Part shown: piece after piece, positions 16,371 to 24,423 of the stretch
Layout: the number at the start of each line of letters is the position of its first letter
How positions within the stretch are numbered: the stretch's first letter is position 1
Origin: UBA5189 sp040389445
GTDB taxonomy: Bacteria > Chloroflexota > Limnocylindria > Limnocylindrales > CSP1-4
Length of the DNA stretch: 64,000 nucleotides
Reading direction: 5' to 3'
NCBI GenBank assembly: GCA_040389445.1
Contig: JAZJZX010000006.1
Span: 28,512-92,511 of the forward strand
The notes under the pieces: generated by a model
Told to the model about the DNA's origin: nothing
The model's input: the letters and a program-made list of their open reading frames with translations, nothing else
Databases searched by the model: none
Made by a program: the position numbers and the translations under genes

Positions 16371-17198
16371 GTGCTGCCGTCACTTGTCATCGACCCGACC
16401 CTCGGTCGTCGGCTTGCCACCCATGAGGTGCTGGTCCACGCCAGGGCGGGCCGCGAGTTCCGCGATCTCGGCGACGGCATCCTCCTTCACGATGCGATGG
16501 ACCCGGAGCCATTCTGGAACCGCCTTGTCGCCGTACGCTGGCCCTCCGATCCAGGAGCATTCGACCGGCGACTGAACGAGCTCATCACGGTGTTCGCCAC
16601 CCTTGGGCGATTGCCGCACATCCGGACCCTGCCGCTCGGCGGACAGCCCGCGGACCTCGAAACGAGGCTGGTTCGGGCCGGGTTTCGCCTCGTCGGACGG
16701 GATCGCTCGATGGCCCTCGGCGACAGCGGACCGGCGCTCGCGCTCGCCCGATCAATGGACCGGCGACCCAACCTGCGGGTCGAGCACGTGGGAGTCGGGG
16801 CAACGTCGCGCGCCATGGACGTGGCCCGGGTTCTCGTCGAGGCATTCGACGTCGAGTCGGACCGGATTCCGGCGCTGGCCGCGGAATCGCTCGCCGCGGC
16901 TCGCCGTCAGGGGGGCGCGGCACTGCTCCTCATGGAGGACGATCGGCCGGTGGCGGCTGCCCGACGCGTCACCCTCGACGGAGCCACCTACCTGTCGTCG
17001 ATCGGGACGATTCCCGCGGTTCGCGGACTGGGCTATGCCTCGCTCCTGACCGCCGTCGCGATCTCCGAGGCCCTGGCCGAGGGCACCGGGCTCATCCACC
17101 TGCTCGTGGAAGCGGGCATGAGGCGGACGGAGCGTCTGTACGCGCGGCTCGGCTTCGAGCCGGTCGGGGAGCCGATCGCCGACCTCCTCTCGCGGTAA
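16371..17198 (+). CDS. GNAT-family N-acetyltransferase, two-domain
   Basis: Acetyl-CoA-dependent transferase of 275 aa. The C-terminal GNAT domain has the acetyl-CoA loop VRGLGYASLLT in the context SSIGTIPAVRGLGYA, then RTERLYARLGFEPVG. The N-terminal half is a degenerate GNAT-like or accessory domain with FWNRLVAVRWP. The frame is open back into the methyltransferase gene; the GTG at 16371, 15 bp after that stop, is chosen as the start, giving VLPSLVIDP. An alternative is the ATG at 16497. The substrate is unknown; coupling to the methyltransferase suggests joint modification of one small molecule. Confidence 0.75.
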   Translation: MLPSLVIDPTLGRRLATHEVLVHARAGREFRDLGDGILLHDAMDPEPFWNRLVAVRWPSDPGAFDRRLNELITVFATLGRLPHIRTLPLGGQPADLETRLVRAGFRLVGRDRSMALGDSGPALALARSMDRRPNLRVEHVGVGATSRAMDVARVLVEAFDVESDRIPALAAESLAAARRQGGAALLLMEDDRPVAAARRVTLDGATYLSSIGTIPAVRGLGYASLLTAVAISEALAEGTGLIHLLVEAGMRRTERLYARLGFEPVGEPIADLLSR

Positions 17199-17227
17199 GC
17201 CAGCACCCGTGCCGTCGATGCGGGCGA

Positions 17228-17233
17228 TACCAT
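17228..17233 (+). promoter_or_regulatory. Predicted -10 element (TACCAT) for the second GNAT gene
   Basis: TACCAT ends 7 nt before the ATG at 17241, so this acetyltransferase may have its own leaderless mRNA. Confidence 0.4.
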
Positions 17234-17240
17234 CTCGGTC

Positions 17241-17681
17241 ATGACCGAGATCCCCGGCACCCACCTCCGTCCTGCGATCCCGGCCGATGCGGACCGCATT
17301 GCGGCCCTGTTCACCGACGAGGGCTATCCCGTGACACCGTCGGTCGTATCGGCTCGTCTCGAGCGCTTCAACACCGACACATCAAGAGTCATCGTGGCCG
17401 ACGCGGACGGGATCGTGATCGGGTTCGTCGCGTTCCACGTGATCCCGAGGTTCGAGCACGACGATGTCGCGATCCGGATCCTCGCCCTCGTCGTCGACCC
17501 GGCGGCTCGGGCCCGCGGCGTCGGCCGGCGCCTGGTGGCCGAGACCGAGCGGATCGGGGCCGAGCTCGGGGCAGCGTTCGTCGAGGTGACCGCCGGTCAC
17601 CATCGGCCCGACGCGCGTCGTCTCTATGAATCACTCGGGTACGACGCCGCCTTGACCGCCTACCTGCGCCGGCGTCGCTGA
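17241..17681 (+). CDS. GNAT-family N-acetyltransferase, 146 aa
   Basis: Single-domain acetyltransferase. The sequence opens with LRPAIPADADRIAALF, typical of the first GNAT strand and helix. Motif A is VVDPAARARGVGRRLV with the R-x-x-G-x-G acetyl-CoA pyrophosphate loop, and motif B is RRLYESLGYD. Length and layout are those of ordinary small-molecule or protein N-acetyltransferases; the substrate is unknown. It is in the same direction as the previous GNAT gene, 42 bp downstream, with its own -10-like hexamer, so it may be expressed both by read-through and independently. Confidence 0.85.
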   Translation: MTEIPGTHLRPAIPADADRIAALFTDEGYPVTPSVVSARLERFNTDTSRVIVADADGIVIGFVAFHVIPRFEHDDVAIRILALVVDPAARARGVGRRLVAETERIGAELGAAFVEVTAGHHRPDARRLYESLGYDAALTAYLRRRR

Positions 17682-17763
17682 CCGAGGCCTGGGTCCCGGG
17701 GAAATGCCGCCGGCAGCTGCTACTCAGGCGGGGAGCGGGCCGCCGATCTTCTGTCTGCGGCGG

Positions 17764-18285
17764 CTACCAGCGTTCGTGGTGGACGATGTCCTTCAGCGGA
17801 CGGCGGCCCCCGCTTCTGGGGGGCCGGGCCAGGTCGGCGGGGTCGGCCGGGTAGCCGAACGAGAGGAGATACTCGCAGGCCATGCCGCCGGGCAGGTCAA
17901 GCAGTCTGCGCGCCAGGTCGGCATCGTAGACCGTCGCGGGGCAGCTTCCGATCCCGCGTGACCAGGCCACGAGGATCATGTTCTGGGCGGCGAGGCCGAG
18001 ATCCCAGAGGACCGAGTGCGGCTGGTCGGGAAGGTCCGGATCCGGGGTCACGAGTGCCACGGCGGCCGCCGCACCAGCGAGGTGGCCCGCGAACGGGCCC
18101 ACCGCCCGCAAGGCGCTGAGCCGTGCTCGCTCCGTGACCACGACGAACGCCCGTCGCTGCTGGTTCTTGGAGCTGCCGGCACGCCGGCCGGCGTTCAGGA
18201 TCGCGGCGAGATCGTTCGCGGCGAGGGGACGCTCCTCGAAGACGCGGACCACGCGAAGACGCTCGATCGCCGTTTCGACGTCCAT
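17764..18285 (-). CDS. Nitroreductase-family flavoprotein
   Basis: FMN-dependent NAD(P)H oxidoreductase of 173 aa, dimeric in the family. FMN-contact segments are visible: VVRVFEERPL near the N-terminus, RRAGSSKNQQRRAFVVV (phosphate and ribityl contacts), SVLWDLGLAAQNMILVAWSRGIGSCP and the late LLSFGYPAD. It is short but complete for the family. It may reduce nitroaromatics, quinones or an unsaturated cofactor. It follows the alpha/beta hydrolase gene with a 1-bp gap, and an AGGAGA ribosome-binding site lies in the end of that gene, so the two are co-translated. Confidence 0.87.
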   Translation of the reverse strand: MDVETAIERLRVVRVFEERPLAANDLAAILNAGRRAGSSKNQQRRAFVVVTERARLSALRAVGPFAGHLAGAAAAVALVTPDPDLPDQPHSVLWDLGLAAQNMILVAWSRGIGSCPATVYDADLARRLLDLPGGMACEYLLSFGYPADPADLARPPRSGGRRPLKDIVHHERW

Positions 18286-18286
18286 C

Positions 18287-19480
18287 TCAGGTCTCCTGGG
18301 CGCCCGATGCGTCGGCCGGGCCGGTCGTTCCGGGGGTCGGACTCGTTCGGGGGTTCGGACTCGTTCTTGGGGTCGGACGCGTGCCCCGGCGCCGCAAGAA
18401 GCCGCGCCCTGAAGGTTCGCGGCTCCCGTCAGCGCCGACAGTGCCGATCGGGGTTGGTTCTAGGGCAGAGAAATCGTGGCCGGCCTCGACCGGTCGTCGC
18501 GCATCGACGGCCGCCGCCACGCGGGCGGCTTCATCGGGCTCCAGCGGGCCCCCGAGGGCCGTTGCCAGGAATCGGCCGATCGCAGCCCGATAGGCGGGGA
18601 ACTCGTAGAGCCAGCTGTGCATCCCTCCCGGGATCGTCAGGGACTCGACGGGCTGGGCCCGGGTCAGGGTGGAACCCGACGCCGGGCGGGCGCCGACCAG
18701 GCGACCGAGGTGAGCGTGGGGGACGACCTGGTCGTCCGTACCGTGGATCGCCAGGACCGGTCCCGCATATTTTCGCAGCGCGTCTGTCGCCGAGATGTCT
18801 CGAGCCGTCCGCCCCCGCGGCTCGAGGTAGACCCGCGTGGTCAGCCACGCCAGGGGATACGCGACGAAGTCCGGGATCAACAGGTGGGCCAGGCGAAACG
18901 TCTGCCTCGTGAGCCGGTATGGGTCGGCCGGCGTCGCGGTCAGGATCACGGCGGCGACCCGGGGTTCGGCAGCAGCGGCCAGCATGGCTCCAACGGCGCC
19001 CAACGAATGGCCGAGGAGCGCCACCTTCGTGACCGTCGGATCTACGAGCGCCGCCTCCACTGCGGAGAGGGCGTCCGCCCCGAACTCGCCGGCACTCACA
19101 GGGAGGGTCTCGGCAGGATTGGCACCGTGCCCTCGAACATCGAAGGTCAACACGTGGTAGCCGAGAGCGTGGAGGAACCGGGCGTTGGGGAGCGTCCGAT
19201 GGCGGGCCGATTCCCAGCCGTGAACGAGAACCACGGCCGGCGCGGGGCCGTTGCCGGGAGCGGGGATCCACCAGGCCGGCAGGTCGAGCCCGTCTGCAGT
19301 CGGTACGAGCCGAGACGAGAAGGCGAGGCCGAAGTCCTGCGGGTCGGATGTTGGCGCCTGTGGCCTGGGAAAGCCGGCCCGTCGCCGGTAGACGTGGGCA
19401 AACCGCCAGGCGAGGGCGAACGGCGTGGCCGCGACGGCTGTGGCGAAGCCGGCCCACCGGATCCTGCCTCGGGACATCAT
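18287..19480 (-). CDS. Alpha/beta hydrolase, membrane-anchored, with low-complexity tail
   Basis: Serine hydrolase-like protein of about 397 aa. A single N-terminal hydrophobic segment (WAGFATAVAATPFALAWRFA) probably anchors it in the membrane. The hydrolase core has the oxyanion strand VVLVHGWESARH, nucleophile elbow GHSLGAVG, acid-region AIHGTDDQVVPH and final GGMHSWLYE histidine. The last 55 residues are low complexity (TPRTSPNPRTSPTPGTT), encoded by an imperfect DNA repeat at about 18318-18375. The frame is open to 19705, but that overlaps the divergent J-domain gene, so the ATG at 19480 is chosen. The substrate is unknown; carboxylesterase or thioesterase activity is possible. Confidence 0.8.
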   Translation of the reverse strand: MMSRGRIRWAGFATAVAATPFALAWRFAHVYRRRAGFPRPQAPTSDPQDFGLAFSSRLVPTADGLDLPAWWIPAPGNGPAPAVVLVHGWESARHRTLPNARFLHALGYHVLTFDVRGHGANPAETLPVSAGEFGADALSAVEAALVDPTVTKVALLGHSLGAVGAMLAAAAEPRVAAVILTATPADPYRLTRQTFRLAHLLIPDFVAYPLAWLTTRVYLEPRGRTARDISATDALRKYAGPVLAIHGTDDQVVPHAHLGRLVGARPASGSTLTRAQPVESLTIPGGMHSWLYEFPAYRAAIGRFLATALGGPLEPDEAARVAAAVDARRPVEAGHDFSALEPTPIGTVGADGSREPSGRGFLRRRGTRPTPRTSPNPRTSPTPGTTGPADASGAQET

Positions 19481-19529
19481 CGGTACAGGGGACGCCACGC
19501 GTCGATACCTGTCAAGCGCGAACGCCCGA

Positions 19530-19535
19530 TAGACT
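19530..19535 (+). promoter_or_regulatory. Predicted -10 element (TAGACT) for the J-domain gene
   Basis: TAGACT is followed by 6 nt and the GTG at 19542, predicting a leaderless mRNA that begins with GTG. Confidence 0.45.
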
Positions 19536-19541
19536 CGCTCG

Positions 19542-20222
19542 GTGACGAAACGAGACCCGTACGCCGTGCTCGGCGTCCCGGCCGGCGCCTCCCAGGCCAC
19601 CATCAAGGCTGCCTGGCGAAAGCTCGCCCGACAGCACCATCCGGACGTGGCCGGATCGGATCCCGGTGCCGCCCGCGCCGCGACCCGCAAGATGGCGGAG
19701 ATCAATCGCGCCTACGAGCAGCTCCAGCCGGGGACGCCCGGACGCCGCGGCGACGATGGGGCCGACGGCGGCACGACGCGGCGAACCGCGTGGCCTCCCA
19801 AGCCGCGCCCGTCGCGTCCGGTGACGGGTCGCCTTGACACCTCGAACACCTTCCGGCCACGGGACATGCGATCGGGCCCGGCCGGATCCCCTCCGGGTCA
19901 GGAGCCGTACCGTGGCGAACGCGTCGATCGAGAGCCGCCCCGGGCGTCCCAGCCGACCGGTCCGCTCGACCGAGGTCGCGATCCGCGCTACCGGCCCGCC
20001 CCGCTCCCGCCCATCGCCGAAGCACGGACGCACCCCATCGACTTCGGAAAGTTCCACGGCCACACGCTCGGCGAGATCGCGGCCTTCGAGCCCAGCTATA
20101 TCGACTGGCTGGCAAGGACGATCTCGCATGACCCGGACCTGGTCGCCGCGGCGCGAGCGCTGCAGGCGGACCTCGACGGCCGGGGCGTCGTGCGGCGTCA
20201 GAGGCCGGCACCGGCACGCTGA
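19542..20222 (+). CDS. J-domain protein with C-terminal ExoX-like domain
   Basis: DnaJ-type co-chaperone fragment of 226 aa. The N-terminal J domain (DPYAVLGVPAGASQATIKAA) has its Hsp70-activating HPD at residues 33-35. It is followed by a disordered, Arg/Pro/Gly-rich linker of about 100 residues with no zinc-finger cysteines. The C-terminal 55 residues (FGKFHGHTLGEIAAFEPSYI then DWLART) match the small domain found at the end of some ExoX-type exonucleases, G-K-x-x-G-x-x-L-x-E-I with Y-I-x-W-L. This is an unusual pairing. The GTG start is supported by the upstream hexamer. The gene is divergent from the hydrolase. Confidence 0.82.
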   Translation: MTKRDPYAVLGVPAGASQATIKAAWRKLARQHHPDVAGSDPGAARAATRKMAEINRAYEQLQPGTPGRRGDDGADGGTTRRTAWPPKPRPSRPVTGRLDTSNTFRPRDMRSGPAGSPPGQEPYRGERVDREPPRASQPTGPLDRGRDPRYRPAPLPPIAEARTHPIDFGKFHGHTLGEIAAFEPSYIDWLARTISHDPDLVAAARALQADLDGRGVVRRQRPAPAR

Positions 20223-20617
20223 CATGGACGATCGCCCCTCGCACGAAGCGGGAGGCGATCGGTGGCTGCGGGAGCGTTGCGGCTCGAACGATGATTCCCG
20301 CCGGGACGCGAGCCCGGGCTCGAGGCCGAATGCCAGCCTTGGTTACTCGGCTCGTGACGCTCGATCGTGATCGGTCGGTTCTCGACACCACTGTCGAGCC
20401 TGGCGTTCGATCGAATGTCCGTGGCCGACGCCCCGAGTGCTCCCGTTGACGTCGCGTATCGGCGTGCGGAGACCGTACGGCGGGCGCGCCGGGAGGGGCA
20501 ATGACCAGCTCGTAACGGGAGGATGAGGCCCGATGGTCGATGGCATTCGCGCACCAGACACGGGACCTCCGTACGGTGGCCCACGGGCCGCCTCGGGCGG
20601 ATCGGTCGCTCCGGCGC
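20223..20617. other. Intergenic region, no gene recognised
   Basis: About 395 bp between the J-domain gene and the next lipoprotein promoter. Open frames exist on both strands (for example minus 20198-20731), but they show Arg/Pro/Ser-rich shadow composition and no recognisable motif. I see no RNA gene, terminator or repeat that I can defend. Confidence 0.5.
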
Positions 20618-20623
20618 TAGGCT
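20618..20623 (+). promoter_or_regulatory. Predicted -10 element (TAGGCT) for the lipoprotein gene
   Basis: TAGGCT is followed by 6 nt and the GTG at 20630, which supports GTG rather than the ATG at 20648 as start. Confidence 0.42.
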
Positions 20624-20629
20624 GACGCC

Positions 20630-21289
20630 GTGGTTCCCCAACGACTGATGCCCGGCCCAGCGCACCGAGCCCGATCCCTGGTCGCGATCCTGATCGCCAT
20701 CGCCGTCGGCGCGTGCGGCGGTGCGCCGCAAGCCTCCTTCGATCCTGACGGCCCGTGCGGCATCGATGGGCGTTCCGCCGGCGCCTACCCGGACCTGGAG
20801 GCGGCGTTGCCGGCCACGTTCGACGGATCCGCACCGGGCAGCGTCGATTCAGGTCGCCATTGCACGGAACCGGCGCTCGGTTCGCTCATCGTGCACAAGG
20901 TGGCGAGCGTCCAGTTCGCCGGCGCGGCATGGGATCTTGGCGGCGGGGCGGCGGTGTCGAGCGCGATCTTCCGCCTGCCGGGGGCCGACCTTCCGGCCGA
21001 CTGGATCGCCGAGTTCTACGACATCGGCGCGCGCACGGCGAAACGGACCGAGAACATCGAGACGAGCCGTCCGACGCTCGACGGCCCGGGCAAGGTCTTT
21101 CGCCTCGACACGCTCAACGACCTGTCGCTCCAGACCGTGCTGGTGTGGCAGGACGGCCCCCTGGTGCGGGTCGTGCTCGTTGCCACGCCTGTAGCGCCGG
21201 ATGCATCGAGAGCGGCCCACGATGCACTCGTCGACCGCGCCGCGGCGGCAACTGCGGCCGCAGCCGCGGCCGCGCCGAGCGGGGGCTGA
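20630..21289 (+). CDS. Putative lipoprotein of unknown function, 219 aa
   Basis: Exported lipoprotein. The N-terminal stretch (RARSLVAILIAIAVGAC) ends in a lipobox VGAC with the lipidated Cys at about residue 29. The mature domain of about 170 residues contains two further cysteines (GPCGID and RHCTEP) and a DWIAEFYDIGARTAKRTEN segment, with a mixed alpha/beta pattern; the last 25 residues are Ala-rich. I do not recognise the family. The GTG at 20630 is favoured by the leaderless hexamer, although an ATG at 20648 would also keep the signal peptide. It sits directly upstream of the acyl-CoA mutase gene. Confidence 0.7.
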   Translation: MVPQRLMPGPAHRARSLVAILIAIAVGACGGAPQASFDPDGPCGIDGRSAGAYPDLEAALPATFDGSAPGSVDSGRHCTEPALGSLIVHKVASVQFAGAAWDLGGGAAVSSAIFRLPGADLPADWIAEFYDIGARTAKRTENIETSRPTLDGPGKVFRLDTLNDLSLQTVLVWQDGPLVRVVLVATPVAPDASRAAHDALVDRAAAATAAAAAAAPSGG

Positions 21290-21297
21290 GCCCGTGC

Positions 21298-21303
21298 TAG
21301 AGT
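21298..21303 (+). promoter_or_regulatory. Predicted -10 element (TAGAGT) for the mutase large subunit
   Basis: TAGAGT is followed by 10 nt and the ATG at 21314. The hexamer is identical to the one before tRNA-Arg. Confidence 0.42.
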
Positions 21304-21313
21304 CGCCGCCGAG

Positions 21314-23089
21314 ATGAGCAATCCCTCGGAGTCGTGGGCTCGGCGCAGGGATCGATGGCGGGTCGAGCGGCTCGATCCCGCGATCGCCCGTGCAGCCGAA
21401 CGGCGGCCGGAATTCGTCACCCTCGGTGATCTCCCGCTGGCCCGTCTCTACGGACCATGGTCGCTGGAGGCTACCGAACAGGGAGGGCCGGCGGGAGGTG
21501 GAGGCCCCACCGCGGTCGATCAACGCGGTGATCCGCTGGCGACGGGCCGCTGGGACGCCTTCGATCCAGCGAGGGACATCGGGCTTCCGGGCGAACCGCC
21601 CTTCACGCGCGGTATCCATCCGACCGGCTACCGGTCCCGCCTGTGGACGATGCGCATGTTCGCCGGGTTCGGGGCCGCCGAGGACACCAACGCGAGGTTC
21701 CGGGCGCTCCTCGAGGCCGGCCAGACCGGCCTCTCGATTGCGTACGACATGCCGACCCTGTATGGCTATGACACCGACGATCCCGAGGCGGAGGGTGAAT
21801 TCGGGACCTGCGGCGTTGCCGTCAGCTCACTGGCCGACATGGAAGTCCTGCTCAGTGGGCTGCCCCTGGACCGCGTGTCCACCTCCATGACCATCAACTC
21901 GCCGGCGGCCCCGATCTGGGCGATGTACATCGTGGCCGCCGAGAAGGCCGGCTACCCGCGCGCGACCCTGGAGGGCACCACCCAGAACGACATCCTCAAG
22001 GAGTTCGTGGCGCAGAAGGAGTTCCTGTTTCCGCCAGAGCCGTCGATGCGCCTCGTGACCGACACCATCGAGTTCGGGACGCTTGAGATGCCTCGCTGGA
22101 ACACCGTCTCGATTTCCGGCTACCACATCCGGGAAGCCGGCTCGACGGCGGTCCAGGAACTGGCCTTCACGATCGCCGACGGCATGGCCTACGTCGAGGC
22201 CGCGCTGGATCGAGGACTGCGCGTCGACGACTTCGCGCCACGCCTGAGCTTCTTCTTCAACTCCCACAGCGACTTCTTCGAGGAGATCGCGAAGTTCCGC
22301 GCCAGCCGCCGAATCTGGTGGAAGCTGATGTCGGAGCGCTACCGCGCAGAGAACGAGCGCTCGACCTGGATGCGATTCCACACCCAGACCGCAGGCGTTT
22401 CCCTCACGCCCCAGCAGCCGCTCAACAACCTGACGCGAGTGGCCACCCAGGCGCTGGCGGCCGTGCTGGGTGGCACGCAATCGCTCCACACCGACGCCTA
22501 CGACGAGGCCCTCGCCGTCCCGACCGCCGCCGCCGCGCTCCTTGCCCTTCGCCAGCAACAGGTGATCGCCGAGGAGACGGGCGTCGCATCCGTGGTCGAC
22601 CCCCTCGGCGGTTCGTGGTTCGTGGAATCACTGACGAATGAAGTCGAGCGCGAGGTCTGGCGCTACCTCGACGAGATCGACCGGCGGGGCGGCATGGTCG
22701 CCGCGATCCGCGAGGGCTACCCGCAGCGGGAAATCGCGGACGCTGCCTACCGGTTCCAACGGGAGTTCGATGCCGGGGAGCGCCGGATCGTCGGCGTGAA
22801 CGCCTACGTGGATGAATCCGAGGTGACGACCGTACCGGTTCTCGCGGTGCCGGCCGGCTCACTGGAGCGCCATCTCGAACGCCTGGAGCGGGTTCGCCGC
22901 GAGCGCGACCCCGGGGCGGTCGAAGCGGCGCTCGGCGGCTTGCGGGACGCCGCCGCCGGACCCGAATCGAGCGGATCCAACCTGATGCCTCATTTCCTGC
23001 GCTGCGCCGAGGCGTATGCAACGCTCGGCGAGCAATGCGCGGTTCTTCGGTCCGTCTTCGGCGAGTATCGCGAGCCGGTCGCGGTCTGA
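21314..23089 (+). CDS. B12-dependent acyl-CoA mutase large subunit, isobutyryl-CoA mutase type
   Basis: Substrate-binding subunit of a split adenosylcobalamin mutase, 591 aa. It has the TIM-barrel landmarks of the methylmalonyl-CoA mutase family: LWTMRMFAGFG, GLSIAYDMPTLYGYDTDDP, QNDILKEFVAQKEFLFPPEP and GGTQSLHTDAYDEAL. The residues that read the acyl group are F116 and Q234, aligned with Tyr89 and Arg207 of methylmalonyl-CoA mutase. Phe/Gln is the isobutyryl-CoA mutase (IcmA) pair, so interconversion of isobutyryl-CoA and butyryl-CoA is the best prediction. The B12-binding domain is absent; the gene at 28751 supplies it. A Gly/Ala-rich insertion lies near residues 53-75. Substrate is inferred, not proven. 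Confidence 0.88.
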   Translation: MSNPSESWARRRDRWRVERLDPAIARAAERRPEFVTLGDLPLARLYGPWSLEATEQGGPAGGGGPTAVDQRGDPLATGRWDAFDPARDIGLPGEPPFTRGIHPTGYRSRLWTMRMFAGFGAAEDTNARFRALLEAGQTGLSIAYDMPTLYGYDTDDPEAEGEFGTCGVAVSSLADMEVLLSGLPLDRVSTSMTINSPAAPIWAMYIVAAEKAGYPRATLEGTTQNDILKEFVAQKEFLFPPEPSMRLVTDTIEFGTLEMPRWNTVSISGYHIREAGSTAVQELAFTIADGMAYVEAALDRGLRVDDFAPRLSFFFNSHSDFFEEIAKFRASRRIWWKLMSERYRAENERSTWMRFHTQTAGVSLTPQQPLNNLTRVATQALAAVLGGTQSLHTDAYDEALAVPTAAAALLALRQQQVIAEETGVASVVDPLGGSWFVESLTNEVEREVWRYLDEIDRRGGMVAAIREGYPQREIADAAYRFQREFDAGERRIVGVNAYVDESEVTTVPVLAVPAGSLERHLERLERVRRERDPGAVEAALGGLRDAAAGPESSGSNLMPHFLRCAEAYATLGEQCAVLRSVFGEYREPVAV

Positions 23090-23123
23090 GGCCCCCACCT
23101 TCCAAGCCGGCGCAAGGAGTCCC

Positions 23124-23600
23124 ATGTACCTGAACGCACTGGAGTTCCTGGAGGAGGAGCGGGATGCCTGGCGCCCGTTCGAGGCGCTCGCCGCGATCCC
23201 GGACGAGCGCATGGACGAGCCCGTGGAAGGCGCCCATGGCTGGTCCGCTCGCGACCTGATCGCGCATCTCGTCGCCTGGCAGGGCTGGGCCCTGGCGGTT
23301 GCCAAGGACCTCGCCGTCGGCGAGACGTCGGCATCGGCGGCTCGACTCGACGCCCTGTGGGACGAGCGCGGGGATGATCTGAACGCCGACATCACCGCGG
23401 AATGGCGCGCCCTCTCCCTGGACGAGGTGCGAAGCCGGTTCGCATCCGTGCCGGGTGAGCTGCGCGGCCACCTGACCGTGGTTCCGGAGTCGCGCTGGGT
23501 CAAGCACCCGGCGAACCTCAAGACGTTCATCGACGAAACCATCGATCACTACGCGGACCACACCGCGGATCTCGAGGCGATCCTGGGCTCGATGGCATGA
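23124..23600 (+). CDS. DinB/mycothiol-dependent-isomerase-fold protein
   Basis: Four-helix-bundle protein of 158 aa related to the DinB/ClbS/DUF1706-like superfamily. Family features are the opening helix LNALEFLEEERDAWRPFEAL, the GWSARDLIAHLVAWQ segment with its metal-type His, and the late TFIDETIDHYADHTADLEAIL with several His residues. Members are often metal- or thiol-dependent transferases or stress proteins; the exact reaction is unknown. The ATG at 23124 has an AAGGAG ribosome-binding site 5 nt upstream, so this start is firm. It follows the mutase by 34 bp and overlaps the next gene by 4 bp. Confidence 0.78.
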   Translation: MYLNALEFLEEERDAWRPFEALAAIPDERMDEPVEGAHGWSARDLIAHLVAWQGWALAVAKDLAVGETSASAARLDALWDERGDDLNADITAEWRALSLDEVRSRFASVPGELRGHLTVVPESRWVKHPANLKTFIDETIDHYADHTADLEAILGSMA

Positions 23601-23947
23601 GCGACGCGGCGGACGATCCTGGTGCCGGCCCGTCGACCGAACTGGCCCACGCGCTCGAGGCCGTTGCCGCCACGCTCGAACCGGTACCGGTGCACGAGGT
23701 GCGCGACGGAGCGGTCGCCTGGTCAATGGCGGGCCGGCCGATCGTGATGCTGTCGGGCGGGGAGGCGTCGTTTCGCCTGGGTCCCGAAATCGGGTCGGCC
23801 GCCAGCAGGACACTCGATGCTGCGGCATCGACGCTCGGGCCGGACTGGGTGGCGTTCCGGCCGCCGATTCTCGACGGCCACGCCCGCGATCGCATCGAAG
23901 CGTGGTTCACGGCCGCCCATCGGCGTGCCGGGCCGATCGCGCCCTAG
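23597..23947 (+). CDS. Small uncharacterised protein, 116 aa
   Basis: Soluble protein with no signal peptide or membrane segment. Its start overlaps the DinB-like stop by ATGA, so it is translationally coupled to it. A central region (GAVAWSMAGRPIVMLSGGEASFRLG) looks like beta strands, and the end (GHARDRIEAWFTAAHRRAG) is an amphipathic helix. The pattern resembles small MmcQ/YjbR-like proteins that follow DinB-fold genes, but I cannot confirm that family. It ends just before a hairpin terminator, which closes the mutase-side transcript. Confidence 0.62.
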   Translation: MSDAADDPGAGPSTELAHALEAVAATLEPVPVHEVRDGAVAWSMAGRPIVMLSGGEASFRLGPEIGSAASRTLDAAASTLGPDWVAFRPPILDGHARDRIEAWFTAAHRRAGPIAP

Positions 23948-23958
23948 ACCTGGACAGA

Positions 23959-23987
23959 CAACGACCCCGGCGTGACCGGGGCCGTTG
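23959..23987. terminator. Bidirectional hairpin terminator candidate
   Basis: A 12-bp stem (CAACGACCCCGG pairing with CCGGGGCCGTTG, one A-C mismatch) closes a 5-nt loop CGTGA. It lies between two convergent genes. The stable GC stem suits termination in both directions, although no long T tract follows. Confidence 0.6.
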
Positions 23988-24032
23988 CGGTGGAGGAGCG
24001 CTGGTTCGAGGCGGGCGTTCCCGCCTGACTGA

Positions 24033-24380
24033 TCAGGCTTCGGGGGTGGCCGCGGGGGTGTAGGCGTCGAGCCCGAACTGGGCCTCGAGCTGCTCGGCGG
24101 GCCGGAAGCCGACGACACCCATGGGCTGCTTGCCGGGCGCAAAGAATGCGACGGTGGGCAGGCTCATGATGTTGAACGCCCGCTGCGTCTGGGGGTTCGC
24201 GTCGACATCGACCTTGACGACGTCGATCGAGCCCTCGTACTTGACGGCCAGCTTCTCGAGCTCGGGGGCGACCATGCGACAGGGTCCGCACCAGGCAGCC
24301 CAGAAGTCGACGATGACCGGCTTGTCTGCCTTGAGAACGAGCTCCTCGAACGTGGCGTCCGTGGCGTGCATCAGCGCCAT
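24033..24380 (-). CDS. trxA: Thioredoxin
   Basis: Cytoplasmic disulfide reductase of 115 aa. The active site is WCGPC at residues 30-34 within DFWAAWCGPCRMVAPE, and the cis-proline loop is SLPTVAFF. The conserved buried Asp is in VIVDFW. Length is normal, with a short Ala/Thr/Pro-rich C-terminal tail. It lies 43 bp downstream of an ArsR-type regulator gene on the same strand, so its expression is probably controlled by that repressor, for example in response to metal, sulfur or redox stress. ATG codons at 24380 and 24371 are both possible starts. Confidence 0.93.
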   Translation of the reverse strand: MALMHATDATFEELVLKADKPVIVDFWAAWCGPCRMVAPELEKLAVKYEGSIDVVKVDVDANPQTQRAFNIMSLPTVAFFAPGKQPMGVVGFRPAEQLEAQFGLDAYTPAATPEA

Positions 24381-24423
24381 CGGTGGTCCTTTCTCCCGCG
24401 CGGCGGGTACATCGCGCTCGCCA

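Noticed and set aside
20198..20731. A 177-codon minus-strand frame in the 20.2-20.6 kb intergenic region
   Set aside because: Arg/Gly/Pro-rich without motifs, overlapping both flanking genes, and lacking promoter or ribosome-binding site.
21314..23089. Simple call as methylmalonyl-CoA mutase
   Set aside because: Both acyl-specificity positions (F116, Q234) differ from that enzyme in the direction of isobutyryl-CoA mutase.
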